The notes under the pieces were generated by a model. The model was not told the DNA's origin. It did no database searches and saw only the letters and a program-made list of their open reading frames with translations. Shown here one piece after another: positions 17,558 through 26,000 of a stretch of 48,057 bases of DNA. Both the position numbers and the translations under genes were made by a program. Positions within the stretch are counted from its first letter, which is position 1. Each line of letters begins with the position of its first letter. The DNA comes from Afifellaceae bacterium (lineage in GTDB: Bacteria; Pseudomonadota; Alphaproteobacteria; Rhizobiales; Afifellaceae): the NCBI GenBank assembly GCA_028281235.1, contig JANQKG010000051.1:1-48057 (forward strand). Direction: 5' to 3'.

Positions 17558-18781
17558 ATGAACTGGCTGAGACGCACAATCTACATCCTTGTCGCCGCGG
17601 CGATCGTCGCCGGCATGGTCTATGCGCTGGCGCCGAAGCCAGTCGCTGTCGACCTGGCCGTTGTGGAGCGCGGCACCATTGAGGTGACTGTCGACGAAGA
17701 GGGCGTTGCACGCATCCGCGACGTCTACAGGGTCTCCGCGCCGGTCGGCGGTGCGCTCGACCGCTTCCCACTTGAAGTCGGCGATCCGGTAGCGCGGGGC
17801 GATACGGTCGTTGCGGAGATCCGTCCAAGCGCGCCGGCCTTTCTGGATGTGCGCTCACGCCGCGAGCTTCAGGCCGCTCTCGGTGCGGCAGACGCTGCGG
17901 TGCGCCTAGCGGAGGCGGAAGTCGCGCGCGCGGAGGCTGAGCAGCAATTGGCGGAGACCGATCTGGAGCGGGCGGAGCGATTGTCGCGCAGCGGCACGAT
18001 CTCGGCGCGTGCGCTGGACGAGGCGCGCAGCCGGGCGGCCATGACGCGCGCTGAAGTGCGTCAGGCGGAGGCCAATCTTGCGCTTCGCGGCAACGAGCTT
18101 GCCAGCGCGCAGGCGCGGCTGATCCAGCCGAACGTGGAGGACGGCTCCAGCGAGGCAGCATGTTGCGTGCTGGTGCGTGCGCCGGTGGATGGGGTCGTGC
18201 TCAAGGTCCACGCGGAGAGCGCGCAGGTCGTGCCGGCCGGCGCGCTGATTGCGGAGATCGGCGACCCGCAGGACATGGAGGTCGCGGTTGATCTCTTGTC
18301 GGCCGACGCCGTGCAGGTCGTACAGGAGGCGGTTGCACGCGTGGAGGGCTGGGGCGGCGCAGAATCGCTCACCGCCAAAGTGCGGCGCGTTGAGCCCTCC
18401 GCTTTCACCAAGGTTTCGGCGTTGGGCATTGAAGAACAGCGCGTCAATGTGATCCTCGATCTGCTCGATGCGCGCGACGCCTGGGCGCGCCTCGGGCACG
18501 AGTTCCGCGTCTATGTCCGCATCCGTGTGTGGCTCGGCGAAGACGTCGTGCGGGTCCCGCTGGCGGCACTTTTCCGTAGCGGCACGCAATGGTCCGTGTT
18601 CCGTGTGACCGATGGCGAGGCGGAGCTTGTGCCGGTCTCCATCGACCATCGCGATTCTGTGTTTGCGGAGGTTACCGAGGGCCTGGCGCCGGGCGATGTC
18701 GTGGTGCTGCACCCCAGCGATGAGGTTGAGGATGGCGTTGCGGTTGAGTCGCGCAACGAGGACGAGGGCGCGCGAGGCTGA
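17558..18781 (+). CDS. HlyD-family periplasmic adaptor subunit
   Basis: This 407-residue protein has an uncleaved N-terminal anchor helix (ILVAAAIVAGMVYAL), then a barrel-sandwich half, a long Ala/Glu-rich alpha-hairpin (about residues 100-195, rich in EVARAEAEQQLAET-like heptads), the second lipoyl half (VRAPVDGVVLKVHAES) and beta-barrel plus membrane-proximal domains. This is a membrane fusion protein that bridges an inner membrane transporter to an outer membrane channel. With the two preceding genes it forms a DevBCA/MacAB-like exporter. No outer membrane TolC gene is in the window, and the cargo is unknown. Confidence 0.92.
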   Translation: MNWLRRTIYILVAAAIVAGMVYALAPKPVAVDLAVVERGTIEVTVDEEGVARIRDVYRVSAPVGGALDRFPLEVGDPVARGDTVVAEIRPSAPAFLDVRSRRELQAALGAADAAVRLAEAEVARAEAEQQLAETDLERAERLSRSGTISARALDEARSRAAMTRAEVRQAEANLALRGNELASAQARLIQPNVEDGSSEAACCVLVRAPVDGVVLKVHAESAQVVPAGALIAEIGDPQDMEVAVDLLSADAVQVVQEAVARVEGWGGAESLTAKVRRVEPSAFTKVSALGIEEQRVNVILDLLDARDAWARLGHEFRVYVRIRVWLGEDVVRVPLAALFRSGTQWSVFRVTDGEAELVPVSIDHRDSVFAEVTEGLAPGDVVVLHPSDEVEDGVAVESRNEDEGARG

Positions 18782-18854
18782 CACATTCAACCGCGCCGTG
18801 CCGCGGCCCGCGATCGCTCGCGCTGCGCAATGCAAGGCTTGACCGGGCGTGACG

Positions 18855-18883
18855 TTGACAGGGCCAGGGTGTCATTGAACATT
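18855..18883 (+). promoter_or_regulatory. putative sigma70 promoter before the BKACE gene
   Basis: TTGACA at 18855-18860 is a perfect -35 box. A 17-base spacer leads to AACATT (18878-18883), a fair -10. The position is 32 bases before the ATG at 18915, giving a short leader with the ribosome site AGGGAGG at 18904-18910. Confidence 0.45.
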
Positions 18884-18914
18884 CACGAATAATCACGCCG
18901 AGCAGGGAGGAACC

Positions 18915-19850
18915 ATGGCGCGGGGCAAGAAGGTCATCATTACCTGTGCGGTCACCGGCGCCATTCACACGCCCTCCATGTCCCCACATCTGCCGGTCAC
19001 CGCGCAGGAGATCGCCGATGCGGCGGTCGGCGCGGCGGAGGCGGGCGCGTCGATCGTTCATTTGCATGCGCGCGATCCGAAAGACGGTAGGCCGGACCAG
19101 CGGCCGGAGGCTTTCGAACCGTTCCTGAAAGTCATCAAACAGCGCAGCGGATGCGTGGTGAACATCACCACCGGCGGTGCGCCGACCATGATGGTGGAAG
19201 AACGCGTCAAGCCGGCGGCGACCTTCAAGCCGGAGGTCGCCTCGCTCAATATGGGCACGATGAACTTCGGGCTCTACCCGATGCTCGCTCGCTACAAGGA
19301 TTTCAAGCACGAGTGGGAGCGGCCTTATCTTGAGGCGTCGCGCAGCGGGTTCTTCAAGAACACCTTCTCCGACATTGATTACATCCTCACTACCTGCGCG
19401 GAGAACGACACGCGCTTTGAGATTGAGTGCTACGACATCGGCCATCTTTATTCGCTGGCGCATTTCCTCGATCGCGGTGTGATCAAGCCGCCGGTCTTCG
19501 TGCAATCGGTGTTCGGCATTCTGGGCGGCATCGGCACCCATCCGGAGGATGTCATGCATATGCGCCGGACCGCCGATCGGCTGCTCGGGCGCGAGAACTA
19601 CGAATGGTCGGTGCTCGGCGCCGGCTCCAGCCAGATGCGCATTGCGGCGATTGCGCTTGCCAATGGCGCCAATGTTCGCGTCGGCCTTGAGGATTCGCTC
19701 TGGCTTGGCCCGGGTAAACTGGCGGAAACGAACGCCGCGCAGGTGACCAAGGTCAGGCAGATCATCGAGGGGCTCGGGCTTGAGGCCGCATCGTCGGACG
19801 AGGCCCGCGAGATCCTGTCGCTGAAGGGCGGCGACCGGGTGAACTTCTGA
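18915..19850 (+). CDS. 3-keto-5-aminohexanoate cleavage (BKACE, DUF849) family enzyme
   Basis: The 311-residue length is normal for the family. It begins with KKVIITCAVTGAIHTPSMSP, has the zinc-binding VHLHARD (about residues 50-56) and NITTGG, then a TIM-barrel run to VGLEDSLWLGPG near residue 255, which carries the conserved Glu. BKACE enzymes condense a beta-keto acid with acetyl-CoA to give a CoA thioester and acetoacetate; substrates vary widely, so the true one here is not predictable. It has a strong AGGGAGG ribosome site and a likely promoter. The FMN alpha-hydroxy-acid oxidase follows 58 bases later, and an IclR regulator lies beyond, which suggests one catabolic module. Confidence 0.93.
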   Translation: MARGKKVIITCAVTGAIHTPSMSPHLPVTAQEIADAAVGAAEAGASIVHLHARDPKDGRPDQRPEAFEPFLKVIKQRSGCVVNITTGGAPTMMVEERVKPAATFKPEVASLNMGTMNFGLYPMLARYKDFKHEWERPYLEASRSGFFKNTFSDIDYILTTCAENDTRFEIECYDIGHLYSLAHFLDRGVIKPPVFVQSVFGILGGIGTHPEDVMHMRRTADRLLGRENYEWSVLGAGSSQMRIAAIALANGANVRVGLEDSLWLGPGKLAETNAAQVTKVRQIIEGLGLEAASSDEAREILSLKGGDRVNF

Positions 19851-19908
19851 GCCGTCGATCGATGATGATCGCCCGAACTGCTCCCTCCATTGAACGAGCC
19901 GCACCGAC

Positions 19909-21120
19909 GTGAAGCGCCGCTATTATAACGGCTCCGATCTGAGCCGAGCCGTCACGATTGAGGATCTGCGGCGCATGGCGCTGCGGCGGCTTCCTTCTTT
20001 TGCGGCGGAGTTTCTGGAGGGCGGTGGTGAAGACGAGCTGACGCTCGCGTGGAACCGCGACGTGTTCAAGACCATGCGGTTCGAACCCCGCATGCTAAAG
20101 GACATGATGGTCGTGCGCACCAGCACCATGCTCTTCGGCAGCGAGATGGCGTCGCCGCTGGTCATTGCGCCGACGGGCCATACGAATGTGTTTCGCGGCG
20201 GCGGCGATGTGGCGCTCGCGCGTGCAGCCGCGGCCGAGGGTATCCCTTTCACCCTGAGCACCATGTCGAACACGCGCCTGGAGCGCCTTGCAGGCGAGGC
20301 CGGGGGGCGGCGCTGGATGCAGCTCTACATTCTTGGTGAGAAGGCGGTCCGCGACGACATCATTCGCCGCGCGGAGGAGTCCGGCTACGAGGCGCTGGTC
20401 TTCACCACCGATGTCAACGTCCCGTCTTTGCGTGAATGGGAACGTCGTCAGTTCCGCAAAACCAGCAAGCTGAACTTGCCCGCCTTGGTGGACGTCGCGC
20501 TGCATCCGCGCTGGGCCTTGGATGTGCTTGTTCCAAACGGCATGCCGAAGCTCGTCAACATCGCCGATTTCTTTCCCGACGAGATCAGCTCCACCGACCG
20601 TGCGCTGGCGCTTGTTCGCAAGGAATTCGTGCCCAACATCACCTGGGATCATGTCGCGGAGCTGCGCGAACGCTGGCCGCGCAAGCTGCTCATCAAGGGC
20701 GTGCTCAGCCCGGAGGATGCGCAGCGCGCCGCCGACGTTGGATGTGACGGAATCGTGCTGTCCAATCACGGCGCCCGGCATTTCGATTCCTGTTTGTCGC
20801 CGATGGAGATTCTGCCGGAAGTTGCGGCTGCGCTCGGCGACAAGCTGACGATTGTCATCGACAGCGGCTTTCGTCGCGGCAGCGATGTGGTGAAGGCGTT
20901 GGCGCTCGGCGCGCATGCCATCATGGTGGGCCGCGCCACGCTTTATGGGCTGGTTGCCGGCGGCGAGCCTGGCGTGCGTCATGCCATCGGCATCCTCAAC
21001 AGTGAGATTGAGCGCGTACTTGGCCAACTGGGATGCGCCGGCGTCGATGAGCTTGGCCCGCATCTGATCCGGACCAATCCCACCATGCCGCACGCCGAGC
21101 CCATCGGCCGCGCCGTCTGA
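19909..21120 (+). CDS. FMN-dependent alpha-hydroxy-acid oxidase/dehydrogenase (LldD-like)
   Basis: This 403-residue TIM-barrel flavoprotein starts at GTG. Visible features are APTGHTNVF (FMN phosphate region), MQLYILGEK, the catalytic base in LSNHGARHFD (His in H-G-x-R) and IDSGFRRGSDVVKALALGA for FMN binding. It should oxidise a 2-hydroxy acid (lactate, glycolate, mandelate or similar) to the 2-keto acid. Two points are unusual: the N-terminal Tyr found in the YYxSGA motif appears to be Phe (EFLEGGGEDELTL), and HGGRQLD is altered to HGARHFD, so substrate choice may differ from classic lactate enzymes. It probably works with the BKACE enzyme upstream. Confidence 0.92.
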   Translation: MKRRYYNGSDLSRAVTIEDLRRMALRRLPSFAAEFLEGGGEDELTLAWNRDVFKTMRFEPRMLKDMMVVRTSTMLFGSEMASPLVIAPTGHTNVFRGGGDVALARAAAAEGIPFTLSTMSNTRLERLAGEAGGRRWMQLYILGEKAVRDDIIRRAEESGYEALVFTTDVNVPSLREWERRQFRKTSKLNLPALVDVALHPRWALDVLVPNGMPKLVNIADFFPDEISSTDRALALVRKEFVPNITWDHVAELRERWPRKLLIKGVLSPEDAQRAADVGCDGIVLSNHGARHFDSCLSPMEILPEVAAALGDKLTIVIDSGFRRGSDVVKALALGAHAIMVGRATLYGLVAGGEPGVRHAIGILNSEIERVLGQLGCAGVDELGPHLIRTNPTMPHAEPIGRAV

Positions 21121-21254
21121 TCTTTCGGTCCTAAAGTGTTTGTCTGACTTTGTTGTTTTGAAGATCACAACCGGTTTCGGAGGGCGGTATGGAGGCATGC
21201 GAGGCCGGCACGGAGGCGCGTGGACAAGTGAGCCGACTTCTGAACGCGGAGGCC

Positions 21255-21331
21255 AACACTCGCCTGCCAGGTTGCAATCTGCGCGTAACATCCATGTTGC
21301 CACTGCAACCAGTCGGCGCAACGCGAGTGTT
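21255..21331. promoter_or_regulatory. nested inverted-repeat structure upstream of the IclR gene
   Basis: Three stems are nested about one centre: AACACTCGC (21255-21263) with GCGAGTGTT (21323-21331), GGTTGCA (21270-21276) with TGCAACC (21304-21310), and AACAT (21287-21291) with ATGTT (21294-21298). It lies 85-160 bases before the IclR start, in a region without a gene. It could be a regulator site, a leader RNA or a palindromic mobile remnant. Confidence 0.5.
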
Positions 21332-21360
21332 CCAACTGCCGTGGGTTTTGTCGATCGGGG

Positions 21361-21406
21361 TTGACGTGCCCGTTAATGGCCACCTACCGTCCAACAAACG
21401 GACAGG
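21361..21406 (+). promoter_or_regulatory. possible promoter and operator of the IclR gene
   Basis: TTGACG (21361-21366), a 17-base gap and CTACCG (21384-21389) form a weak sigma70-like pair. Overlapping the -10 and start area is the inverted repeat CCGT (21387-21390) with ACGG (21398-21401), extended as GTCC with GGAC. It lies 10-30 bases before the ATG and could be an autoregulatory site; IclR proteins commonly bind such palindromes. Confidence 0.25.
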
Positions 21407-21415
21407 GCGACCGCA

Positions 21416-22216
21416 ATGACTATTTCGGTAGTGGAAGTCGTTGACAGTGCGAAAAAGCGAGACGAATCAGCACTTTCAGCAGCCAAGACCCTTCGTAAGG
21501 CACTTGCCATCCTTGACGCTTTCGCCGTGGCAGAGCGACCACTCTCGGTTGCAGAAGTGGCGGTTCGCGCGGGCGTAACGCGACCGACGGCTCACCGGCT
21601 CGTTCAGACGCTGGTGGGCGAGGGGTACTTGTCACAGGATCGGCGCGACGGACGCATCGCGCCCGGCTATTCCGTCCTCAGACTTGCCGGCAATCTGCTC
21701 GATTCCGATCGTGTCCGGCTGGAGGCGCTGCCGCATCTAGAAACCTTGGCTCAAGCGTCGGGCGAGCGAGCCAACCTCGGCATTCTTCATCGCAATCACA
21801 TGCTCTATCTGGCGGGCGTGGAGAAGCCGTCGCTCCCCACGCGTTACACTCGCGTCGGAAAGACGCTGCCGCCTTATTGCTCAGCGCTTGGCAAAGCGTT
21901 GCTTGCCTATTTGCCGGAGCAGAAACTGCGGGACTACCTACAGCAAGAGGTCTTCGTCAGCCGGACGGAGACGACGATCGCGAACGAGGCGGCGCTGCGC
22001 GACGAGCTGGCGGATATCCGCAAAACGGGGATCGCCGTGGAGCGCGAGGAGTTTGAGATCGGCACCCATTCGGTGGCGGCAGTTATCCTGGTTGGCGGTG
22101 GTCCGGTCGCGGCCATCGGAATTTCTGGGCGCTGGCCCGATTCGCTCATGCTGCACAAGGACCGTGTGCAGCACACTGCGGAGGTGATCTCCCACGTGCT
22201 TAGCCGCGGCGCCTAG
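21416..22216 (+). CDS. IclR family transcriptional regulator
   Basis: This 266-residue protein has an N-terminal winged helix-turn-helix (residues about 25-85; ALAILDAFAVAERPLSVAEV, then RAGVTRPTAHRLVQTL) followed by the IclR effector domain, with CSALGKALLAYLP and REEFEIGTHSVAAVI as family signatures. It is probably the regulator of the BKACE/hydroxy-acid oxidase module just upstream on the same strand, sensing a small acid. A 295-base intergenic gap with a nested palindrome separates it from the oxidase gene, so it likely has its own promoter. Confidence 0.93.
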   Translation: MTISVVEVVDSAKKRDESALSAAKTLRKALAILDAFAVAERPLSVAEVAVRAGVTRPTAHRLVQTLVGEGYLSQDRRDGRIAPGYSVLRLAGNLLDSDRVRLEALPHLETLAQASGERANLGILHRNHMLYLAGVEKPSLPTRYTRVGKTLPPYCSALGKALLAYLPEQKLRDYLQQEVFVSRTETTIANEAALRDELADIRKTGIAVEREEFEIGTHSVAAVILVGGGPVAAIGISGRWPDSLMLHKDRVQHTAEVISHVLSRGA

Positions 22217-22220
22217 GCTA

Positions 22221-22270
22221 GAGCATGATCCCGAAAAGTGGACACCATCTTTTCGGATAAGATCATGCTC
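22221..22270. repeat. RIME-like palindromic repeat
   Basis: GAGCATGATC (22221-22230) pairs with GATCATGCTC (22261-22270), and inside it CCGAAAA (22231-22237) pairs with TTTTCGG (22250-22256). This closely matches the rhizobial palindrome GAGCATGATCCCGAAAAG... known from many Hyphomicrobiales intergenic regions. It lies right after the IclR stop and may also end its transcript. Confidence 0.85.
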
Positions 22271-22290
22271 CGGCAAAGAGATAGGGCCTC

Positions 22291-22311
22291 CATTCTGATT
22301 CAATCAGAATG
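22291..22311. repeat. second palindrome of the RIME-like element
   Basis: CATTCTGATT (22291-22300) and AATCAGAATG (22302-22311) form a perfect ten-base inverted repeat around one base. It is usually found joined to the GAGCATGATC palindrome, here 20 bases away. It ends ten bases before the stop of the CMD-family gene on the other strand. Confidence 0.8.
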
Positions 22312-22320
22312 GAAAAGGCA

Positions 22321-22851
22321 CTAACGCTCCGGCGGCAGTCGAAAGATGCGGATGGCCATCGCCAGCATCGAATAATAGCCGAGCACCGCCGCCAACTCGA
22401 CGATCGTCTTGCGGCCGAAATGCGCCGTGGCTTTGGCGAACAGCGCATCGGAGACGTCGTTGTCGCGAAGATATTTGGTGCAGAATTCGTAGACCAACTC
22501 TGCCGCCGCATCGTCGAAGGCGGGGCGCTCGTCGTTGCGCAGCGCGGCTATGATCGGCTCGGCGAGCCCGGCCTTACGGGCTTCGCTCTCGTGGATGCTC
22601 CATTCGTATTCGGCGTCCCAATGGCGCGCCACGATGAGGATCGTAAGTTCCGACAGGTCGGGGGAGAGAGACGTGCCGTAGCGGCAGAACGCGCCGAGTT
22701 CCTGGATGCGCGTCGCAAGGTCAGGGCTTTCTAGAAAGAGGTGGAATATCCACGGTACGCTGCCGCGCGGACCCGCCGCAATGGCATCGAACACCGCACC
22801 TTGTCGGTCATCCAGGTCTTCTCGGCGCAGGGGTGTGAATCGCTCGCTCAT
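22321..22851 (-). CDS. carboxymuconolactone decarboxylase (CMD) family protein
   Basis: This 176-residue protein carries the CMD fold pattern: LSELTILIVARHWDAEYEWS, then an H seven residues after the first acidic position (E-Y-E-W-x-x-H). This replaces the CxxC of AhpD-type peroxidases, so a decarboxylase/hydrolase-like or unknown activity fits better than disulfide chemistry. Second half: LVYEFCTKYLRDNDVSD and GRKTIVELAAVLGYYSMLAM. Such proteins often sit in aromatic or lactone catabolism, which would agree with the neighbouring BKACE/IclR module. It points back toward the IclR gene (convergent), with the RIME-like repeat between them. Confidence 0.9.
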   Translation of the reverse strand: MSERFTPLRREDLDDRQGAVFDAIAAGPRGSVPWIFHLFLESPDLATRIQELGAFCRYGTSLSPDLSELTILIVARHWDAEYEWSIHESEARKAGLAEPIIAALRNDERPAFDDAAAELVYEFCTKYLRDNDVSDALFAKATAHFGRKTIVELAAVLGYYSMLAMAIRIFRLPPER

Positions 22852-23047
22852 CAGCGGAACCTACCTGAATTGGGTGGCGCATGTAGGCCATATGTTGGGA
22901 AGGGATGAGGCGAGGGCCCTCTTCGGCAAGCCCCGGAGAGGCCCAGGCGCCAGTGGCATTGTCACGGCAATTGGCCTTAAGGGCCTGTCGGCGCTTGATC
23001 TTGCGGCCGCTGCGACGCAATGGTGAGCAGGCAATGGCGTCGGGGCA

Positions 23048-26000
23048 ATGTACAAGCTTATCTCGTTCATCGGTCAGGATGATTCCGACATCCTGCCGCA
23101 TTTTCTAGCGCATTACCGAAAGCTCGGAATTAGCGCATTCCACGTCTTCCTACGCGGCGTGTGGAGCGATGCCAATCTAGAACACCTGCGTGCGGACGAC
23201 GTCGTCATTGCCGGTGGCGTGCAGGAGCCGCGCGAAAACGCGGGCGCGTTCTCAGATCAAGAGCACTATGCGAGGCGCTTCAAGGGCGAGTGGCTGGTTT
23301 TTGCCGACGCTGACACATTTCTGGAGCTGCCGTTCGATTCACTTGACGAAACCGTGGCTTCGCTCCGCGCGTTAGGGATTTCGGAGCTGCCGGCGACCTT
23401 GCTGCAGCGGGCGCAAGCCGAAGGCAAGCTCGCGTCGCTGTCTGACGGGAGAACGCCGAGCGCGCTGTTCGACCACTACGATTTCGGCCTGGCGGAGCGG
23501 ATGCAGGTCGAAGCGCCGATCCCTAAGACCAGATATCCGCTGGCTTATGTCGGCGAGAGTTTTCGTCTGTTGGGCGGCAATCATCTTCCGCATTCCGGAC
23601 GGGCATCGGCGCACCTGCCGATCCGTGGTGTTCTGCATCGCTATGCGTGGCGTGACCGTCTGGTTGATGTCGCAGTGGATAGGCCTGAACTGAGTGATGA
23701 TGAGAGCGCCGCCGCGCTTCGATCATGGCTGGTAGAGCATGACTTCCGTCTGCCGACGGAAGGCTTGAAACGATACAGCCGCCAAGCGCTTATCGATGCG
23801 GGGTATCTGATCCGCCCGACTGAGGCTGAGCTTGTGACTGCCTTTGCGCTGGAGCAATGTCGGGAGGCCCGATGGCAGTCATCGGACCGGCAAGCGGCGG
23901 CTCACGAACAGGCTGGGCGCATATTGCCGGCCGCCGAGCAGGTGGATCAAAGGGCGCCGGCTTATCTGGATCGACAATGGCTAACGGTGCTGCCCGGCCG
24001 GATCGCGCTGATCACTATGGAGCTGCCGGCGACGCCCCGCTCGGGCGGTATCGGGACGGCGATGGCGGCACTGGCGGACCGCCTCTCTGCGGCCGGCCAC
24101 GAGGTGCATTTATTGTACTGTCCTTTCTCTCTCGGTACGTCGTTGCCGGAGCACTTCGTGAACCATTGGCGCGCGCGCGGTGTGGAGGTGCATTTTCTGC
24201 CAAGGCATGCCGGTCTTGCCGGGCACGACCATCCCTATGAGCAAGCCCTGTCGATCTGTGAAGTGTTGAAGGACGGCGACTGGGATGTGATCCACTTCCA
24301 CGAAGTGTGCGGGGATGCGGCAGGCGTTCTTCTGCTCAGGGTCGCGGGCCTCGCTTTTCAGGACACGAAGATCGTTGTCACGGCTCACGGCGCGACCGCA
24401 TGGCACCGCAGAGGCGACTTCCTGCCGTGGAGCCCCGAAGAGGCGATGTTCACGCAGCTTGAGAGCATCTCGTCGGCGCTTGCCGATGTGATCGTCTCGC
24501 CGAGTTCGTATATGGTGGATTGGCTGAAGAAGTACCTTCCAAGCGATGCGCCGCACATTGTCGTGCCCAATTGTCTGACGGGTGAGAGCCGGCGGTTCGG
24601 TCAGGCGTCGATGGAGAAGCGCAAGGTTGCTCGCGTGGTCTTTTTTGGACGCGTGGAGTTCCGCAAAGGGGTCGACGTATTTGCGGACGCCATCGACCGC
24701 GTGTTGGCGAGTGGCCTTGAAGATTTCGAAGTCATCTTCTTGGGGCGTTCAGATAGCGTAGCTGCACAGCAGCTTGCGGCGCGGACCGAGAACTGGACGT
24801 GCGCAACCCGACATATCACCAATCTTGCAAGCCACGAGGCCGTCGACCTCTTACGTACGCAAAACTGCCTTGCTGTTTTGCCGTCGCGCGTCGATAACTC
24901 GCCCTACACGGTGTATGAGTGCCTGGAAAACGGCGTTCCGTTCATCGCGTCCGATGTGGGCGGCATATCGGAACTGATCCACGAGGAGGATCGTGAGCGC
25001 GCGCTGGTCGCCGGCGGTGCCAAGGCCTTCGCCGGGAAGATCATCGAAGCGCTCAGCGAAGGCATTGCGCCGGCGCGACTACGTTTCGATCCGACCCATG
25101 CGGATATCGACCTCATTGCACTGCACGGACGGCTTGTCGCCGACGCGCGGTCGTCGCGGGGCGGAGTGCCGCCGCCGTCGGCGGAGGCCACAATGATCGT
25201 GCACGGCACTGAGCCGCTGGACCTCCAGGGACCGCTCGTGAAGTTGCTGTGGGCGTGGGCGAGTGACGGCGTTGAGATCATCGCGACCGCGGGCGTCTCG
25301 AGCGAAGCGGCGAGGGCGCGGCTGGACCTGCGGTCCTCTCTCATGGGGTCGGCAGGGGGTACGGGCGGCGCAGCGCTGAACGATCTGGTTGAAACGGCAT
25401 CACGCGATTGTCTGCTCTTCTGCCATACCTCAGTTGTTCCGAACGCGGGGGCAATCTACGCGATGCAGTCGGCGATGGAGAATATAAAGGCGGATGCGAT
25501 TGTCTGCGGCTTCTCCGCAGCGGAGATTGCGGGCGGGGGCTGTGTCGTTCCCTGTTTTGCCGGACCGGCGGCGTTTTCCGGCGATGAGAATGTCTACGGC
25601 GCCAGGCTCTTTCTCGTGCGCAAGGATGTTTTGTTGGAAGCCGGCGGATTTGCGGAGGAACCGGGTCTGGAGCCTTTCGTTGAGTGGGAATTTCTGAATC
25701 GGCTCTGCGCTGCCGGCAAGCGCGTGTTCAGCGTGCCCGTTGCACTGGCTCGCGTTCCGGGTTGGAGCCTCCCGCCACCGCTTAGCGGTACCGGGCGCGC
25801 CCGGTTGGCTGCTCCGTGGGTTCAGGAGGGATCAGAGCGACTGCAAGGCCTGCTGGCCAAGGCGCTTTCCGCCCAGGTGACGGTGAGGCGTCGGCTGCAG
25901 ACGATCCCACGATCCGTCCTGGAACGGGCCCTGCGGGCGCAAGTAGGTGACGAGCAGGCGGACGAAGAACCTGGATCGTTGCTGTTTCCGGTAGTGGCGA

